Assembly: GCA_963705955.1 (NCBI GenBank)
Contig: CAVPLH010000010.1
Location: forward strand, 62,001-126,000
DNA length: 64,000 nt
Origin: WHSW01 sp963705955
GTDB taxonomy: Bacteria; Actinomycetota; Thermoleophilia; Solirubrobacterales; 70-9
Direction: 5' to 3'
The notes beneath the pieces were generated by a model, which saw only the letters and a program-made list of their open reading frames with translations, was not told the DNA's origin and searched no databases. Numbering within the stretch: the stretch's first letter is position 1; each line of letters opens with the position of its first letter. Positions 44,926 through 52,885 of the stretch are shown here, one piece after another. The translations under genes and the position numbers were made by a program.

Positions 44926-45381
44926 ATGAGAAAGGTCATTTGCGTCATCGCGGTCATGGGGCTCACCGTCGCCTGGGCGGCCCCGGCCCAGGCGGCGAGC
45001 CACAGCATCGACTCGACCATCAAGCTCTCGGTCGTCGAGCAGACCGGTTCTCCGGGGGTCTCGGGAACCGCTCAGTACGCCGGAACGTTCAAGGGCGCGC
45101 TCGGCTCGGGTGCGACCGTCGGCAACATTGTCTACCCCGGACCCGTCGGCGCCTTCACCGCCACGTTCAAGATCTACCTGAACAAGGGCACGTTGACGGG
45201 CACCTTGGACGGCACCGGCAGTCCGGCCCCCGGCGGTGGCCTCAACTACACCGGCAGTGGAGAGATCACGAAGGGCAACGGGAAGTACAAGGGCGCCCAC
45301 GGCAAGTTCACGTTCACGGGAAGTCAGCCCTCCGACTCGCCCGTCGCGACCCAGTTGGTCAAGGGCTCGGTCAAGTACTAG
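44926..45381 (+). CDS. Secreted allene-oxide-cyclase-barrel-like protein
   Basis: The product has 151 residues. AAAGGGA ribosome site before ATG 44926. A signal peptide (VICVIAVMGLTVAWAAPAQA) is followed by a Gly/Thr-rich beta-barrel-like domain (GTFKGALGSGATVGNIVYPG, GTLTGTLDGTGSPAPGG, GSGEITKGNGKYKGAHGKFT). The strand pattern resembles dirigent or allene oxide cyclase-like barrels in bacterial secreted proteins; no enzymatic role is assigned. Divergent from the LAL regulator, which may control it. Confidence 0.75.
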   Translation: MRKVICVIAVMGLTVAWAAPAQAASHSIDSTIKLSVVEQTGSPGVSGTAQYAGTFKGALGSGATVGNIVYPGPVGAFTATFKIYLNKGTLTGTLDGTGSPAPGGGLNYTGSGEITKGNGKYKGAHGKFTFTGSQPSDSPVATQLVKGSVKY

Positions 45382-45505
45382 ATCGACAGCAGCGCAAGCG
45401 TTGAAGCGACGCGCGGCTCGTCCTCCGGGGCGGGTCGCGCGCGCTTGATCGGCCCGACGAGCGCGGGCGCGGTCCCACACGAGCAACCCCGGCGCGCCGA
45501 GCGTA

Positions 45506-45534
45506 GGGTTTGTCAGCCTGACGCGGACAAACCC
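45506..45534. terminator. Inverted repeat between convergent genes
   Basis: GGGTTTGTC (45506-45514) and GACAAACCC (45526-45534): a perfect 9-bp stem with an 11-base loop, between the stops of the secreted protein (45381) and the amine oxidase (45568). The position suggests a bidirectional terminator; there is no U-tract. Confidence 0.45.
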
Positions 45535-45567
45535 GCGGCTCGATCGAAGCGACGGTGCCCGCGGACC

Positions 45568-47079
45568 TCAGAGCGCCGCGAGCACCTCCGCCGCGGCGCG
45601 CTGGCCGGACTCGATCGCGCCGTCCATGTAGCCGGCCCACGCGGTCGCCGTCTCGGTGCCGGCCCAGTGGATCCTGCCGACCGGCCGGCGCAGCTCGGTG
45701 CCCCAGCCGAGCAGGACGCCGGGCGGCATGTAGCCGGTGTAGCAGCCGCGGCTCCACGGATCGGCGGCCCAGACCTTGTCGAGGTAGCCGACCGCGTCGG
45801 TCCTCGCCCGGGAGCCGAAGTAGCGCTCGAACGAACCGAGCACGGCGTCGGCTCGCGCCTGCTTCGAGGCGGCGGCGTAGTCGCGCGCGGCCTGGCCCTC
45901 CATGAAGCCGAGCAGGACGCCGGGCCCGCCGTCGGCGGGGGTGTTGTCGAAGGTCAATTTGACCGGCCCGGTGTTGCTCGTCGCCATGCCCGAGAGACCG
46001 TCCTGGCGCCAGAACGGGGTCGGGTAGACGGCCATGCACTTGATCACCTGGCCCATCGGCACCCGCTGCTGGAGCTGTGCCCGCTGGGCCGGGAGCTTCG
46101 GGCGAAACTCGATCTGCTCGATCAGCGCGGGCGCCAGCGCGACGACGACCTGCGGCGCGGTCCAGGTCTCGCTTCGCGCCCGGACCTCGACCCCGCTGCC
46201 GTGGCGGCGGATCGAGTGCACCGGCTGCTTGAGCCGCACCCGTTTGCCGAGCGGATCCGCCATCTTCTGCGCGATCAGCTCCGAGCCACCCACGATGCGG
46301 CTCTCCTGGGCGCCCCCGGCGGTGTCGATCAGGTCGTTGAAGTCCCCACCGGCGGTGGCCACGTAGAAGAGCGTGAACAACAGTGAGACGTCGGCGGGAT
46401 CGGTCGCGAACACCGAGGCGAACGCGAGGTCGGCGAGCTCACGGGCCTCCTGCGTCTGCACGTTCGCGAGCTTCCACGTCTCGAACGTCTGCGAGTCCCA
46501 CTCGGCCGCGTGGGGCGCGTTCTGGGGCGCGTCGACGGGGACCTCGGCCGCCATCCTGTTGATCCGGTCGATGAACGTCGCGACCTCGACCAGCGAAGCC
46601 GGGGCGGCCGGTGGGATCGGCCCGGTGTAGGTCTGCAGCGAGCCGTCTCGGTAATAGACGTTGCTGCCGTCGAGATAGGTCTTGAACGTCTGCAGCCCGA
46701 GCTCGGCGATCAACGCCAGGACCCGGTCCTGACCGGGACCGACCCACTGGCCGCCGATCTCGACCTTCTCGCCCCCCTCGATCTCGAGGTTGTGGACCCG
46801 GCCGCCGACCCGGTCGCGGGCTTCGAGCACGGCGACCGACTTGCCGGCTGCGGCGACCTGCCGCGCCGCCTCGAGCCCGGCAAAGCCGCCGCCGACGACG
46901 ACGACGTCGGCCTTGCGGCGCCTGACCCCCTTCGCGCCGGCGACCGGCGGCCCCGCCAGCGATCCCCCGACCGCGAGTCCGCCCGCTCCCGCGGCGGCGC
47001 CGCCGAGCAGTCGCCGCCGGCTGATCTCGCCGTCGGCGGCCGGCTCCTGCTCAGGCTCCCGGCGATTCGCTTCGCTCAT
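45568..47079 (-). CDS. Tat-exported flavin monoamine oxidase
   Basis: The product has 503 residues. Twin-arginine signal SRRRLLGGAAAGAGGLAVGG, then the FAD site VVVVGGGFAGLEAARQVAAA, EARDRVGGRVHN and GGQWVGPGQDRV. Late motifs include GVLLGFMEGQAA, WSRGCYTGYMPPG and the FAD-contacting GRIHWAGTETATAWAGYMDG, AIESGQRAAAEVL. Family members oxidise amines to aldehydes plus ammonia and peroxide outside the cytoplasm. ATG 47079 follows AGGG. It starts 14 bp downstream of the ferritin stop, suggesting one transcript; a peroxide producer beside an iron store is functionally sensible. Confidence 0.92.
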   Translation of the reverse strand: MSEANRREPEQEPAADGEISRRRLLGGAAAGAGGLAVGGSLAGPPVAGAKGVRRRKADVVVVGGGFAGLEAARQVAAAGKSVAVLEARDRVGGRVHNLEIEGGEKVEIGGQWVGPGQDRVLALIAELGLQTFKTYLDGSNVYYRDGSLQTYTGPIPPAAPASLVEVATFIDRINRMAAEVPVDAPQNAPHAAEWDSQTFETWKLANVQTQEARELADLAFASVFATDPADVSLLFTLFYVATAGGDFNDLIDTAGGAQESRIVGGSELIAQKMADPLGKRVRLKQPVHSIRRHGSGVEVRARSETWTAPQVVVALAPALIEQIEFRPKLPAQRAQLQQRVPMGQVIKCMAVYPTPFWRQDGLSGMATSNTGPVKLTFDNTPADGGPGVLLGFMEGQAARDYAAASKQARADAVLGSFERYFGSRARTDAVGYLDKVWAADPWSRGCYTGYMPPGVLLGWGTELRRPVGRIHWAGTETATAWAGYMDGAIESGQRAAAEVLAAL

Positions 47080-47092
47080 CGGCCCTGGCCTC

Positions 47093-47620
47093 CTAGCCCG
47101 CTCCGGCTTCGGGCGGGGCCTCGCCGCCGTCACCCTCTCCGAGCCCCTCCCGGGCGATGAAGTCCTCGACCAGCAGGAGGTTGTCGCGGGAGCGCTCGAC
47201 GACGTTCAGCAGATCGCCCATCAACGCGACCTCCTCGACCTGCTCCTTGACGAACCACTGCATGAACTGCTCGGCACGGTAGTCCTTGACCTCGCGCGCG
47301 AGCTCGAACAGGGCGTAGATCTCCTCGCCGACCCGCTTCTCCTGCTCGAGCGCCATCTTCACCGGCGAGACGGCGTCGTCGAAGCTTGACTTCTGGCCCT
47401 CGATATCCGGGATCCGGACCTGCTCGTCGACATCGAGCAGGTACTGGACCATCATCATCGCGTGGCTGCGTTCCTCGAGCGCCTGGCGGTAGAAGAACGC
47501 CGCAAGCCGCGGCAGGGTCTCGGCGTCGTAGTAGACGGCGGCGCCGATGTACTGCATCTGGGCCCCGAACTCGTTCGCGATCTGATCGTTGAGCGCGTCG
47601 GGGAACGACCTCTCGGGCAT
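47093..47620 (-). CDS. Ferritin
   Basis: The product has 175 residues. Non-heme ferritin: NDQIANEFGAQMQYIGAAVY with the first Glu ligand, then FFYRQALEERSHAMMMVQYL (Glu-x2-His ferroxidase site), and a third helix VKMALEQEKRVGEEIYALFE and QWFVKEQVEEVALMGDLL. Stores iron as a ferric core after oxidising Fe2+. ATG 47620 follows GAGAGGAG at ideal spacing. The C-terminus is acidic and Gly-rich. Likely cotranscribed with the downstream amine oxidase. Confidence 0.95.
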   Translation of the reverse strand: MPERSFPDALNDQIANEFGAQMQYIGAAVYYDAETLPRLAAFFYRQALEERSHAMMMVQYLLDVDEQVRIPDIEGQKSSFDDAVSPVKMALEQEKRVGEEIYALFELAREVKDYRAEQFMQWFVKEQVEEVALMGDLLNVVERSRDNLLLVEDFIAREGLGEGDGGEAPPEAGAG

Positions 47621-47708
47621 TCGGGCTCCTCTCGAAGTTGTCGGCCGCGACGCTATCCGATCGCGCCGGTTCGGCTGGCCGAAGTGGCGCTTCGGGCGCC
47701 CGAACCAG

Positions 47709-48776
47709 CTACTCGGCCCAGCGGAAGCCGGTCTCGCTCTGAGCCGGATCCATCGGGCTCGTCGGCATGCCCTTCGGGACGCTCGGGTCGTTGTAGCCCG
47801 AGGGAGCCGTGTCGTTCGGCGTCTCCGGGTGAAACAGCGAGGCGAGGTACTGGATCTGCCCGCGGCCGCACTGGAGCTCGCCCTGGCCGCCGCCGTAGAT
47901 CGCGATCCCGTTCTGGTCGCAGTACTCGTAGATCGCCAGCAGCTCCTGCAGGGAGCCGAACCGTGACGGCTTCGAGTTGATCGCGCTGCGGGCCAGCTCC
48001 TTGACATCGTCGAGCGAGTGAAGCGGTGCGTCCCAGGTGACGCGGTCGTGGTGCGGCTCGAGTACCTCGCGGGTCGCCTCGTTGAGGTCGGGGTCCTCGA
48101 TGTAGGCGTCGGGAAACGCCTCCGCAACCGCGGCGTAGAGCTCCGGGTCGGTCTCGACGTCGACCGGCGTGCCCCGGTAATGGCCCTTCAGGTCGAGCAC
48201 CCGCACCGGCGCGATCTCGGCGATCTCGGCGATCAGATCCGCATCCCAGTCGTTCTCGGGGTCGAGCTTGAACTCGAGCCCCGGGTAGCGGTCGAGCCGC
48301 TTGCGGATCGGTTCGGTCGAGGACTTCGCCCCGTCGTCGCCGAAGCCCCCGAGCCGCGTCGAGCAGACGAACCGAAGCGGGGTCGGATCGCGCTCGACGA
48401 CCTCCCATAGCGAGAGCCCGTTCTGGCGCAGAGCGAGGTCGAGCGCCGCCGACTCATACGCCCACCGCCGGTAGTGCCTCGAAGCGTCGCGCTCCGGGGG
48501 CGCGTTCGCGAACAGGTCGAGCTCGCCGAGCAGCTCGCAGGCATCGCCGAGCGAGGTCGGCGACGTCAGGTCGAGCACCGGTCCGGCGTCGCGGTGGGCG
48601 ATGTGGTCGAGGACGTCGTAGACGACGTCCTCGCCGATGCCCTCCTCGCCCTTGCCGCGCAGGTGGATGACGGTCGAGGGCCTGGTGAAGTCCCCGAACT
48701 CGCGGTCGTGGCCGGTCAGCTCGTAGCCCTCGATCTCGATCGGGAGCTCGGCGAGGCGGTCGTAGGCGGCGCTCAC
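47709..48776 (-). CDS. Enolase-superfamily protein
   Basis: The product has 355 residues. A capping domain is followed by a barrel: LEFKLDPENDWDADLIAEIA, VRVLDLKGHYRGTPVDVETD, AYIEDPDLNEATREVLEPHH, RVTWDAPLHSLDDVKE and NSKPSRFGSLQELLAIYEYC, with GIAIYGGGQGELQCGRGQIQ near the end. The superfamily abstracts an alpha-proton from carboxylates with Mg2+. The lysine and acid positions suggest an o-succinylbenzoate-synthase/dipeptide-epimerase-like layout, but the substrate is unknown. GTG 48776 overlaps the flavodoxin-fold gene's stop by four bases. Confidence 0.85.
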   Translation of the reverse strand: MSAAYDRLAELPIEIEGYELTGHDREFGDFTRPSTVIHLRGKGEEGIGEDVVYDVLDHIAHRDAGPVLDLTSPTSLGDACELLGELDLFANAPPERDASRHYRRWAYESAALDLALRQNGLSLWEVVERDPTPLRFVCSTRLGGFGDDGAKSSTEPIRKRLDRYPGLEFKLDPENDWDADLIAEIAEIAPVRVLDLKGHYRGTPVDVETDPELYAAVAEAFPDAYIEDPDLNEATREVLEPHHDRVTWDAPLHSLDDVKELARSAINSKPSRFGSLQELLAIYEYCDQNGIAIYGGGQGELQCGRGQIQYLASLFHPETPNDTAPSGYNDPSVPKGMPTSPMDPAQSETGFRWAE

Positions 48777-49594
48777 AGTCGGCGGAGCCTAGCGGCAGCC
48801 GGTCGCGATTCGCCGCCCGCGGCGGCGCCGCTGCAGCGATGCTCCGGGTTCGGGAAGTCGAACCGACAGCCCGCGTCCCACTCGGTTCGCTGGTTGCCGT
48901 GCGCGGGGATGCCGCCGGCGTCCTTGAGCATCCGCGCCACGTGCAGCAGGTTCCAGGTCGCGAAGGTCGTGTTGCGGTTGGTGAAGTCGTTCTGCGGTCC
49001 CCCCGACCCCTCGTCGAGATACGACGGCCCCGGCCCGGCCTCGCCGATCCAGCCCGAGTCGGCCTGCGGCGGGATCGTGTAGCCGAGGTGCTGGAGCGAG
49101 TAGAGCGTGTTCATCGCGCAATGCTTGACGCCGTCCTCGTTGCCGGTCACCAGGCAGCCGCCGACCCGTCCGTAGTAGGCGTACTGGCCGTCGTCGTTGA
49201 GCAGGTGGGAGTTGCCGTACAGCCGTTCGACGATCTGGGTCGCGACCGACGACTTCTCGCCGAGCCAGATCGACATCCCGAGCACGAGGATGTCGGAGGC
49301 CATCACCTGCTCGAAGATCTGCGGCCACTCGTCGGCCTCCCAGCCGTGCTCGGTCATGTCGGGCCAGACCCCGGTCGCGATCTGGTGGTCGATTGCGCGG
49401 ATGCACTCGACCTCGACGCCGTTGCGGCGCATGATCTCGATCGAGATGTCCATCAGGCCCTGCGTGTTGGAGACCTCGGGGCTGCGCTTCAGGGTGCAGT
49501 TGATGAACATCGCCCGCAGGTCCGTGAAGTCGTAAGGGCTCTCCTCCACCATCTGCATCTGCTTCTCGTTCAGGACGACTTCGTCGTTCACCAT
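48773..49594 (-). CDS. Flavodoxin-fold NAD(P)H-dependent oxidoreductase
   Basis: The product has 273 residues. Flavodoxin-like domain with FINCTLKRSPEVSNTQGLMD (FMN phosphate loop), ASDILVLGMSIWLGEKSSVA, and YYGRVGGCLVTGNEDGVKHC, followed by CAMNTLYSLQHLGYTIPPQA, all typical of NAD(P)H:quinone/flavin reductases of the NADPH-dependent FMN reductase group. ATG 49594 follows AAGGAG closely; GTG 49591 is the alternative. Translationally coupled (GTGA) to the enolase-superfamily gene, so reduction and a carboxylate rearrangement may act on one compound. Confidence 0.85.
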   Translation of the reverse strand: MVNDEVVLNEKQMQMVEESPYDFTDLRAMFINCTLKRSPEVSNTQGLMDISIEIMRRNGVEVECIRAIDHQIATGVWPDMTEHGWEADEWPQIFEQVMASDILVLGMSIWLGEKSSVATQIVERLYGNSHLLNDDGQYAYYGRVGGCLVTGNEDGVKHCAMNTLYSLQHLGYTIPPQADSGWIGEAGPGPSYLDEGSGGPQNDFTNRNTTFATWNLLHVARMLKDAGGIPAHGNQRTEWDAGCRFDFPNPEHRCSGAAAGGESRPAAARLRRL

Positions 49595-49697
49595 CTCTCC
49601 TTGAAGGGCGTAGGGCCGGAGCGGGCTCGGCGCCGCTCCCTCGCCAGCCACAGTCCTCCGGGACCCCGTGGCGTTACATCCCGACTAGAGTCGGCTC

Positions 49698-50708
49698 GTG
49701 CGCCAGCTGACCTTCGTCGAAGCGGGCAAGCTCGAGTGGCGAGAGGTGCCGGACCCGCAGCTCGAAGGCGACGGCGAGGCGCTCGTGCGACCGCTCGCGG
49801 TCGCCACCTGCGACCTCGACCTGGCGCTGATTCGAGGCAGCGCCCCGGCCGGCCGTGAGTTTCCCTTCGGCCACGAATGCGTCGCCGAGGTCCTCGAGGT
49901 CGGTGACGCGGTCCACTCCGTGGCACCCGGCGATCGGGTCAGCGTCCCGTTCCAGATCTCCTGTGGCGAGTGCGGCCGCTGTCGCCGGGGACAGACCGGC
50001 AACTGCGAGTCGGTCGAGTTCCTCTCCACCTACGGGCTGCCGCTCGGGCCGGACTACGGCGGCTTCGTCTCCGACGCCGTGCTCGTCCCCTACGCGGACG
50101 CGATGCTGGCCGCGGTGCCCGACGGGATCGAGCCGGCGAGCGTCGCGAGCCTCTCCGACAACGTCCCCGACGCATGGCGAACGGTCGGCCCCCAGCTCGC
50201 GGCCGAGCCCGGGGTGCCGGTCCTGATCTGCGCCGGGGCCGGCTCGATCGCGCTCTACGCGGTCGGGATCGCGCTCGCCGCCGGAGCCGAGCGGGTCGAC
50301 TTCGCCGGCGGGCGGCCGTTCGAGCGCGAGCTCGCCGCGCGACTCGGGGCGAACCTGCTCGACGAGGAGTTCCCGAAGCGGCTCGGCCCGTACCCGATCA
50401 CGGTCGACGCCAGCGCGCGCCGGCCGGGCCTCGCGTGCGCGCTGCGCTCGACCGAGGCCGACGGAATCTGCACCTCGATCGGAATCTATTTCGAGCCCGA
50501 GACACCGGTGCCTCTGCTCGAGATGTACACGAAGGGGATCCGGTTCGAGACCGGACGGGTCCATGCCCGCCCTGCGATCGAGCCGGTTCTCGAGCTGGTT
50601 CGGTCCGGCGCCTTCGAGCCGGAGCTCGTCACCCGCGAGACGGCGACCTGGGACGAGGCCGCGGAGGCCGTCGCCGGCCACGGCGGCAAGCTCGTGATCA
50701 GCCGCTGA
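49698..50708 (+). CDS. Zinc-dependent alcohol dehydrogenase family protein
   Basis: The product has 336 residues, MDR superfamily. Catalytic site variant VATCDLDLALIRG and FGHECVAEVLEVGDAV; the structural zinc cluster CGECGRCRRGQTGNC is complete. The cofactor strand VLICAGAGSIALYAVGIALA is followed by GAERVDFAGGRPFERELAA. The catalytic-zinc Cys is followed by Asp-Leu-Asp (TCDLD), as in threonine- or sorbitol-like dehydrogenases. Substrate unknown. Divergent from the flavodoxin-fold gene with about 100 bp between starts. Confidence 0.88.
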   Translation: MRQLTFVEAGKLEWREVPDPQLEGDGEALVRPLAVATCDLDLALIRGSAPAGREFPFGHECVAEVLEVGDAVHSVAPGDRVSVPFQISCGECGRCRRGQTGNCESVEFLSTYGLPLGPDYGGFVSDAVLVPYADAMLAAVPDGIEPASVASLSDNVPDAWRTVGPQLAAEPGVPVLICAGAGSIALYAVGIALAAGAERVDFAGGRPFERELAARLGANLLDEEFPKRLGPYPITVDASARRPGLACALRSTEADGICTSIGIYFEPETPVPLLEMYTKGIRFETGRVHARPAIEPVLELVRSGAFEPELVTRETATWDEAAEAVAGHGGKLVISR

Positions 50709-50747
50709 GCTCCGCGGCGCTCGAGGGCCGCTCGTCGCGAGCGTCGC

Positions 50748-51986
50748 TCACCGCGCCAGCACCCGATTGACGAGGTCGGAGAAGGCGTCGAGGGCGACGA
50801 TCAGGTCGGCCTCGGCGGTGTCCTCCTCGGCCGTGTGGCTGAGCCCGCCGGCCGAGGCGCAGAACATCATCGCCGCCGGCAGCACCCGAGCGAGCTCCGC
50901 GGCGTCGTGCAGGGCCCCGCTGGTCAGCGGGTCGGCGCTGCCGCCCGCCGCCCGCGACGTGTCGCCGGCGAGGGCGACGAGATCGGGATCGAACGGGATC
51001 GGCTCGATCCGCCAGATCGGCTCGCACTCGAGCCCGCAGCCGCGCGCGTCCGCGACGCCGCGCGCCACCCCGATCACCTCCTCGAGCATCGCCGCCAGCT
51101 CCGCGGCGTCGGGATGGCGGAGATCGCAGGAGAGCTCGGCGTCGCCGGGGACCGCGGTGGGGATCCCGGGCCGGAGTGCCAGCGCCCCGGTGGTCCCGAC
51201 CCCGCCGCGCTCGACCGCGATCCGCTCGACCGCGAGCGCCGTCTCGGCGGCCGCCAGCCCGGCGTCGCGCCGGCGTTCGATCGGCGTCGTGCCGGCGTGC
51301 GCCGCCTGACCACCGAAGCGCAACCGAACGCGTTCCACCCCCGCGCAGCCGTCGACCGCGGCGACCGGAAGGCCGGCAGCGTCGAGCCTCGGCCCCTGCT
51401 CGATGTGAAGCTCGAGGTATGCGCCGACCGCGTCGCGTCGCGCCGCGGCCTCGCCGACCCGACCGAGCTCGACCCCGTTCTCGGCCAGCACGTCGCCGAA
51501 CATGCGACCGTCGGCGTCGCCGAGGTTCGCGACGTCCGCCGGGTCGAGCGAGCCCGAGAACGCCGAGCTGCCGAACAGACTGCGACCGAAGCGCGCCCCC
51601 TCCTCGTCGGCCCAGTCGACGAGCAGCAGCGGCCGGGGCGGTGGCTCGCGCCAGCCCGACCATGCTCGCAGCACGCCGGCGGCTGCGATCACGCCCAGCG
51701 CCCCGTCGAGCCAGCCGCCGTCAGGGACCGAGTCGAGGTGCGAGCCGACCGCGAGCGCCGGTGCGGTGGCGTCGGCGCCCTCGAGTCGCGCCCAGACGTT
51801 CCCCGCCTCGTCCCGGTCGGCCTCGAGCCCGATCTCGGCGAGCAGCTCGCCGAGCAGGACCCGGGCGTCGCGCCAGGTCTCGGTCCAGCAGACCCGTTGT
51901 GCGCCGGACTCGTCACCGGTGCGGCGGGCGAGCTCGCGGAGGTCGGCGAGCACCCGCGGGGAGTCGATCGCCGGCGCTGCGGCCAC
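50748..51986 (-). CDS. M20-family N-carbamoyl hydrolase (amidase/hydantoinase-carbamoylase type)
   Basis: The product has 412 residues. Metal ligands are all present: GSHLDSVPDGGWLDGALGVI (His, Asp), VDWADEEGARFGRSLFGSSA (Glu-Glu), YLELHIEQGPRLDAAGLPV (His), GQAAHAGTTPIERRRDAGLA (dimerisation/substrate) and GALHDAAELARVLPAAMMFC with LSHTAEED. Family members release carbamoyl groups from N-carbamoyl amino acids, ureidoglycolate or allantoate. GTG 51986 lies two bases after the upstream stop. In this operon N-carbamoylputrescine or citrulline would be logical substrates (inference). Confidence 0.9.
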   Translation of the reverse strand: MAAAPAIDSPRVLADLRELARRTGDESGAQRVCWTETWRDARVLLGELLAEIGLEADRDEAGNVWARLEGADATAPALAVGSHLDSVPDGGWLDGALGVIAAAGVLRAWSGWREPPPRPLLLVDWADEEGARFGRSLFGSSAFSGSLDPADVANLGDADGRMFGDVLAENGVELGRVGEAAARRDAVGAYLELHIEQGPRLDAAGLPVAAVDGCAGVERVRLRFGGQAAHAGTTPIERRRDAGLAAAETALAVERIAVERGGVGTTGALALRPGIPTAVPGDAELSCDLRHPDAAELAAMLEEVIGVARGVADARGCGLECEPIWRIEPIPFDPDLVALAGDTSRAAGGSADPLTSGALHDAAELARVLPAAMMFCASAGGLSHTAEEDTAEADLIVALDAFSDLVNRVLAR

Positions 51987-51988
51987 GC

Positions 51989-52885
51989 TCAGCCCGACGG
52001 GTCGCGGCGCAGCGCCTGAGCGAGGCAGTGCGCACCGCCGCCGCCGCTCGTGAACATCGAGAGGTCGGGGTCGAGCACCTCGAGGCCGAGCGAGCGCATC
52101 CGCTCGTTGAGCCCGGCCGAGCCTGCGGTCGAGATCACCCGCTCGCCACCGAGCGAGATCGCGTTCACGCCGAGCTTGAACGCGTCGGCGAGCGAGACCT
52201 CGATGATCTCGAATCCCTTCGCACGCAGCCACGCGACCAGTCCGCCGGACGCCGCCTCGACGCAGACCGCGGCGAGCTTCGGCGCCAGGATCGAGACGAG
52301 CACGTCGATGTGGACGAACTGGCCGGGGATCGGCTCGATGCGGACCTCCCAGCCGTCGGACTCGATCCACGAAGCGAGCTGGCGAGCGGCCTCGATCTCG
52401 GTTCGCTGCTCGCCGTTTCCGATCAGCATCACGCCGGGCTCGACGATCGTCACGTCACCACCCTCGAGCGCCCCGGCGCTGATCATGCCCCGGATCGGGA
52501 TCCCGCTCGACTGATAGAAGCGGATCACCGGCGCGTACTCGCCGCGCCGCCAGCGCTGCTTGAGCTGCGTCACCACCACGCCGGCGGGCGTCATCACGCT
52601 CGAGTCACGCGCGAACACCTGATAGGGAAGGACGGGGTCGGGGTCGAGGAAGTGGACCTCGACGCCCGCGCCCTCGTAGGCGGAGACGAGGTCGCGGTGC
52701 TGGGCTCGAGCGAGCTCGGCGTCGAATACCGCGCCGCTCTCGAGGGTCGCCTTCGAGATCACGCTCGTCGGCAGCCACCGGAAGTGATCGGCGGGGCCGA
52801 GGACCACGTCCCGCAGCACCCCGTACTCCGAGTCCACCCCCCAGTCGGCCCCGCTCTCCGTCCCGGCTCCCCGCTCGGCGCTCAA
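51989..52885 (-). CDS. Pentein-fold amidinohydrolase (DDAH/arginine deiminase-like)
   Basis: The product has 298 residues. Guanidino-modifying motifs: VFARDSSVMTPAGVVV (FxRD), RGMISAGALEGGDVTIVEPG, EPIPGQFVHIDVLVSILAPK (catalytic His) and the C-terminal nucleophile Cys in SGGGGAHCLAQALRR. The superfamily hydrolyses or transfers amidino groups of arginine, methylarginines or agmatine. TTG 52885 overlaps the stop of the decarboxylase (TTGA). Between a decarboxylase and a carbamoylase, agmatine deimination is a plausible role, though the family assignment alone cannot tell agmatine from arginine. Confidence 0.88.
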   Translation of the reverse strand: MSAERGAGTESGADWGVDSEYGVLRDVVLGPADHFRWLPTSVISKATLESGAVFDAELARAQHRDLVSAYEGAGVEVHFLDPDPVLPYQVFARDSSVMTPAGVVVTQLKQRWRRGEYAPVIRFYQSSGIPIRGMISAGALEGGDVTIVEPGVMLIGNGEQRTEIEAARQLASWIESDGWEVRIEPIPGQFVHIDVLVSILAPKLAAVCVEAASGGLVAWLRAKGFEIIEVSLADAFKLGVNAISLGGERVISTAGSAGLNERMRSLGLEVLDPDLSMFTSGGGGAHCLAQALRRDPSG

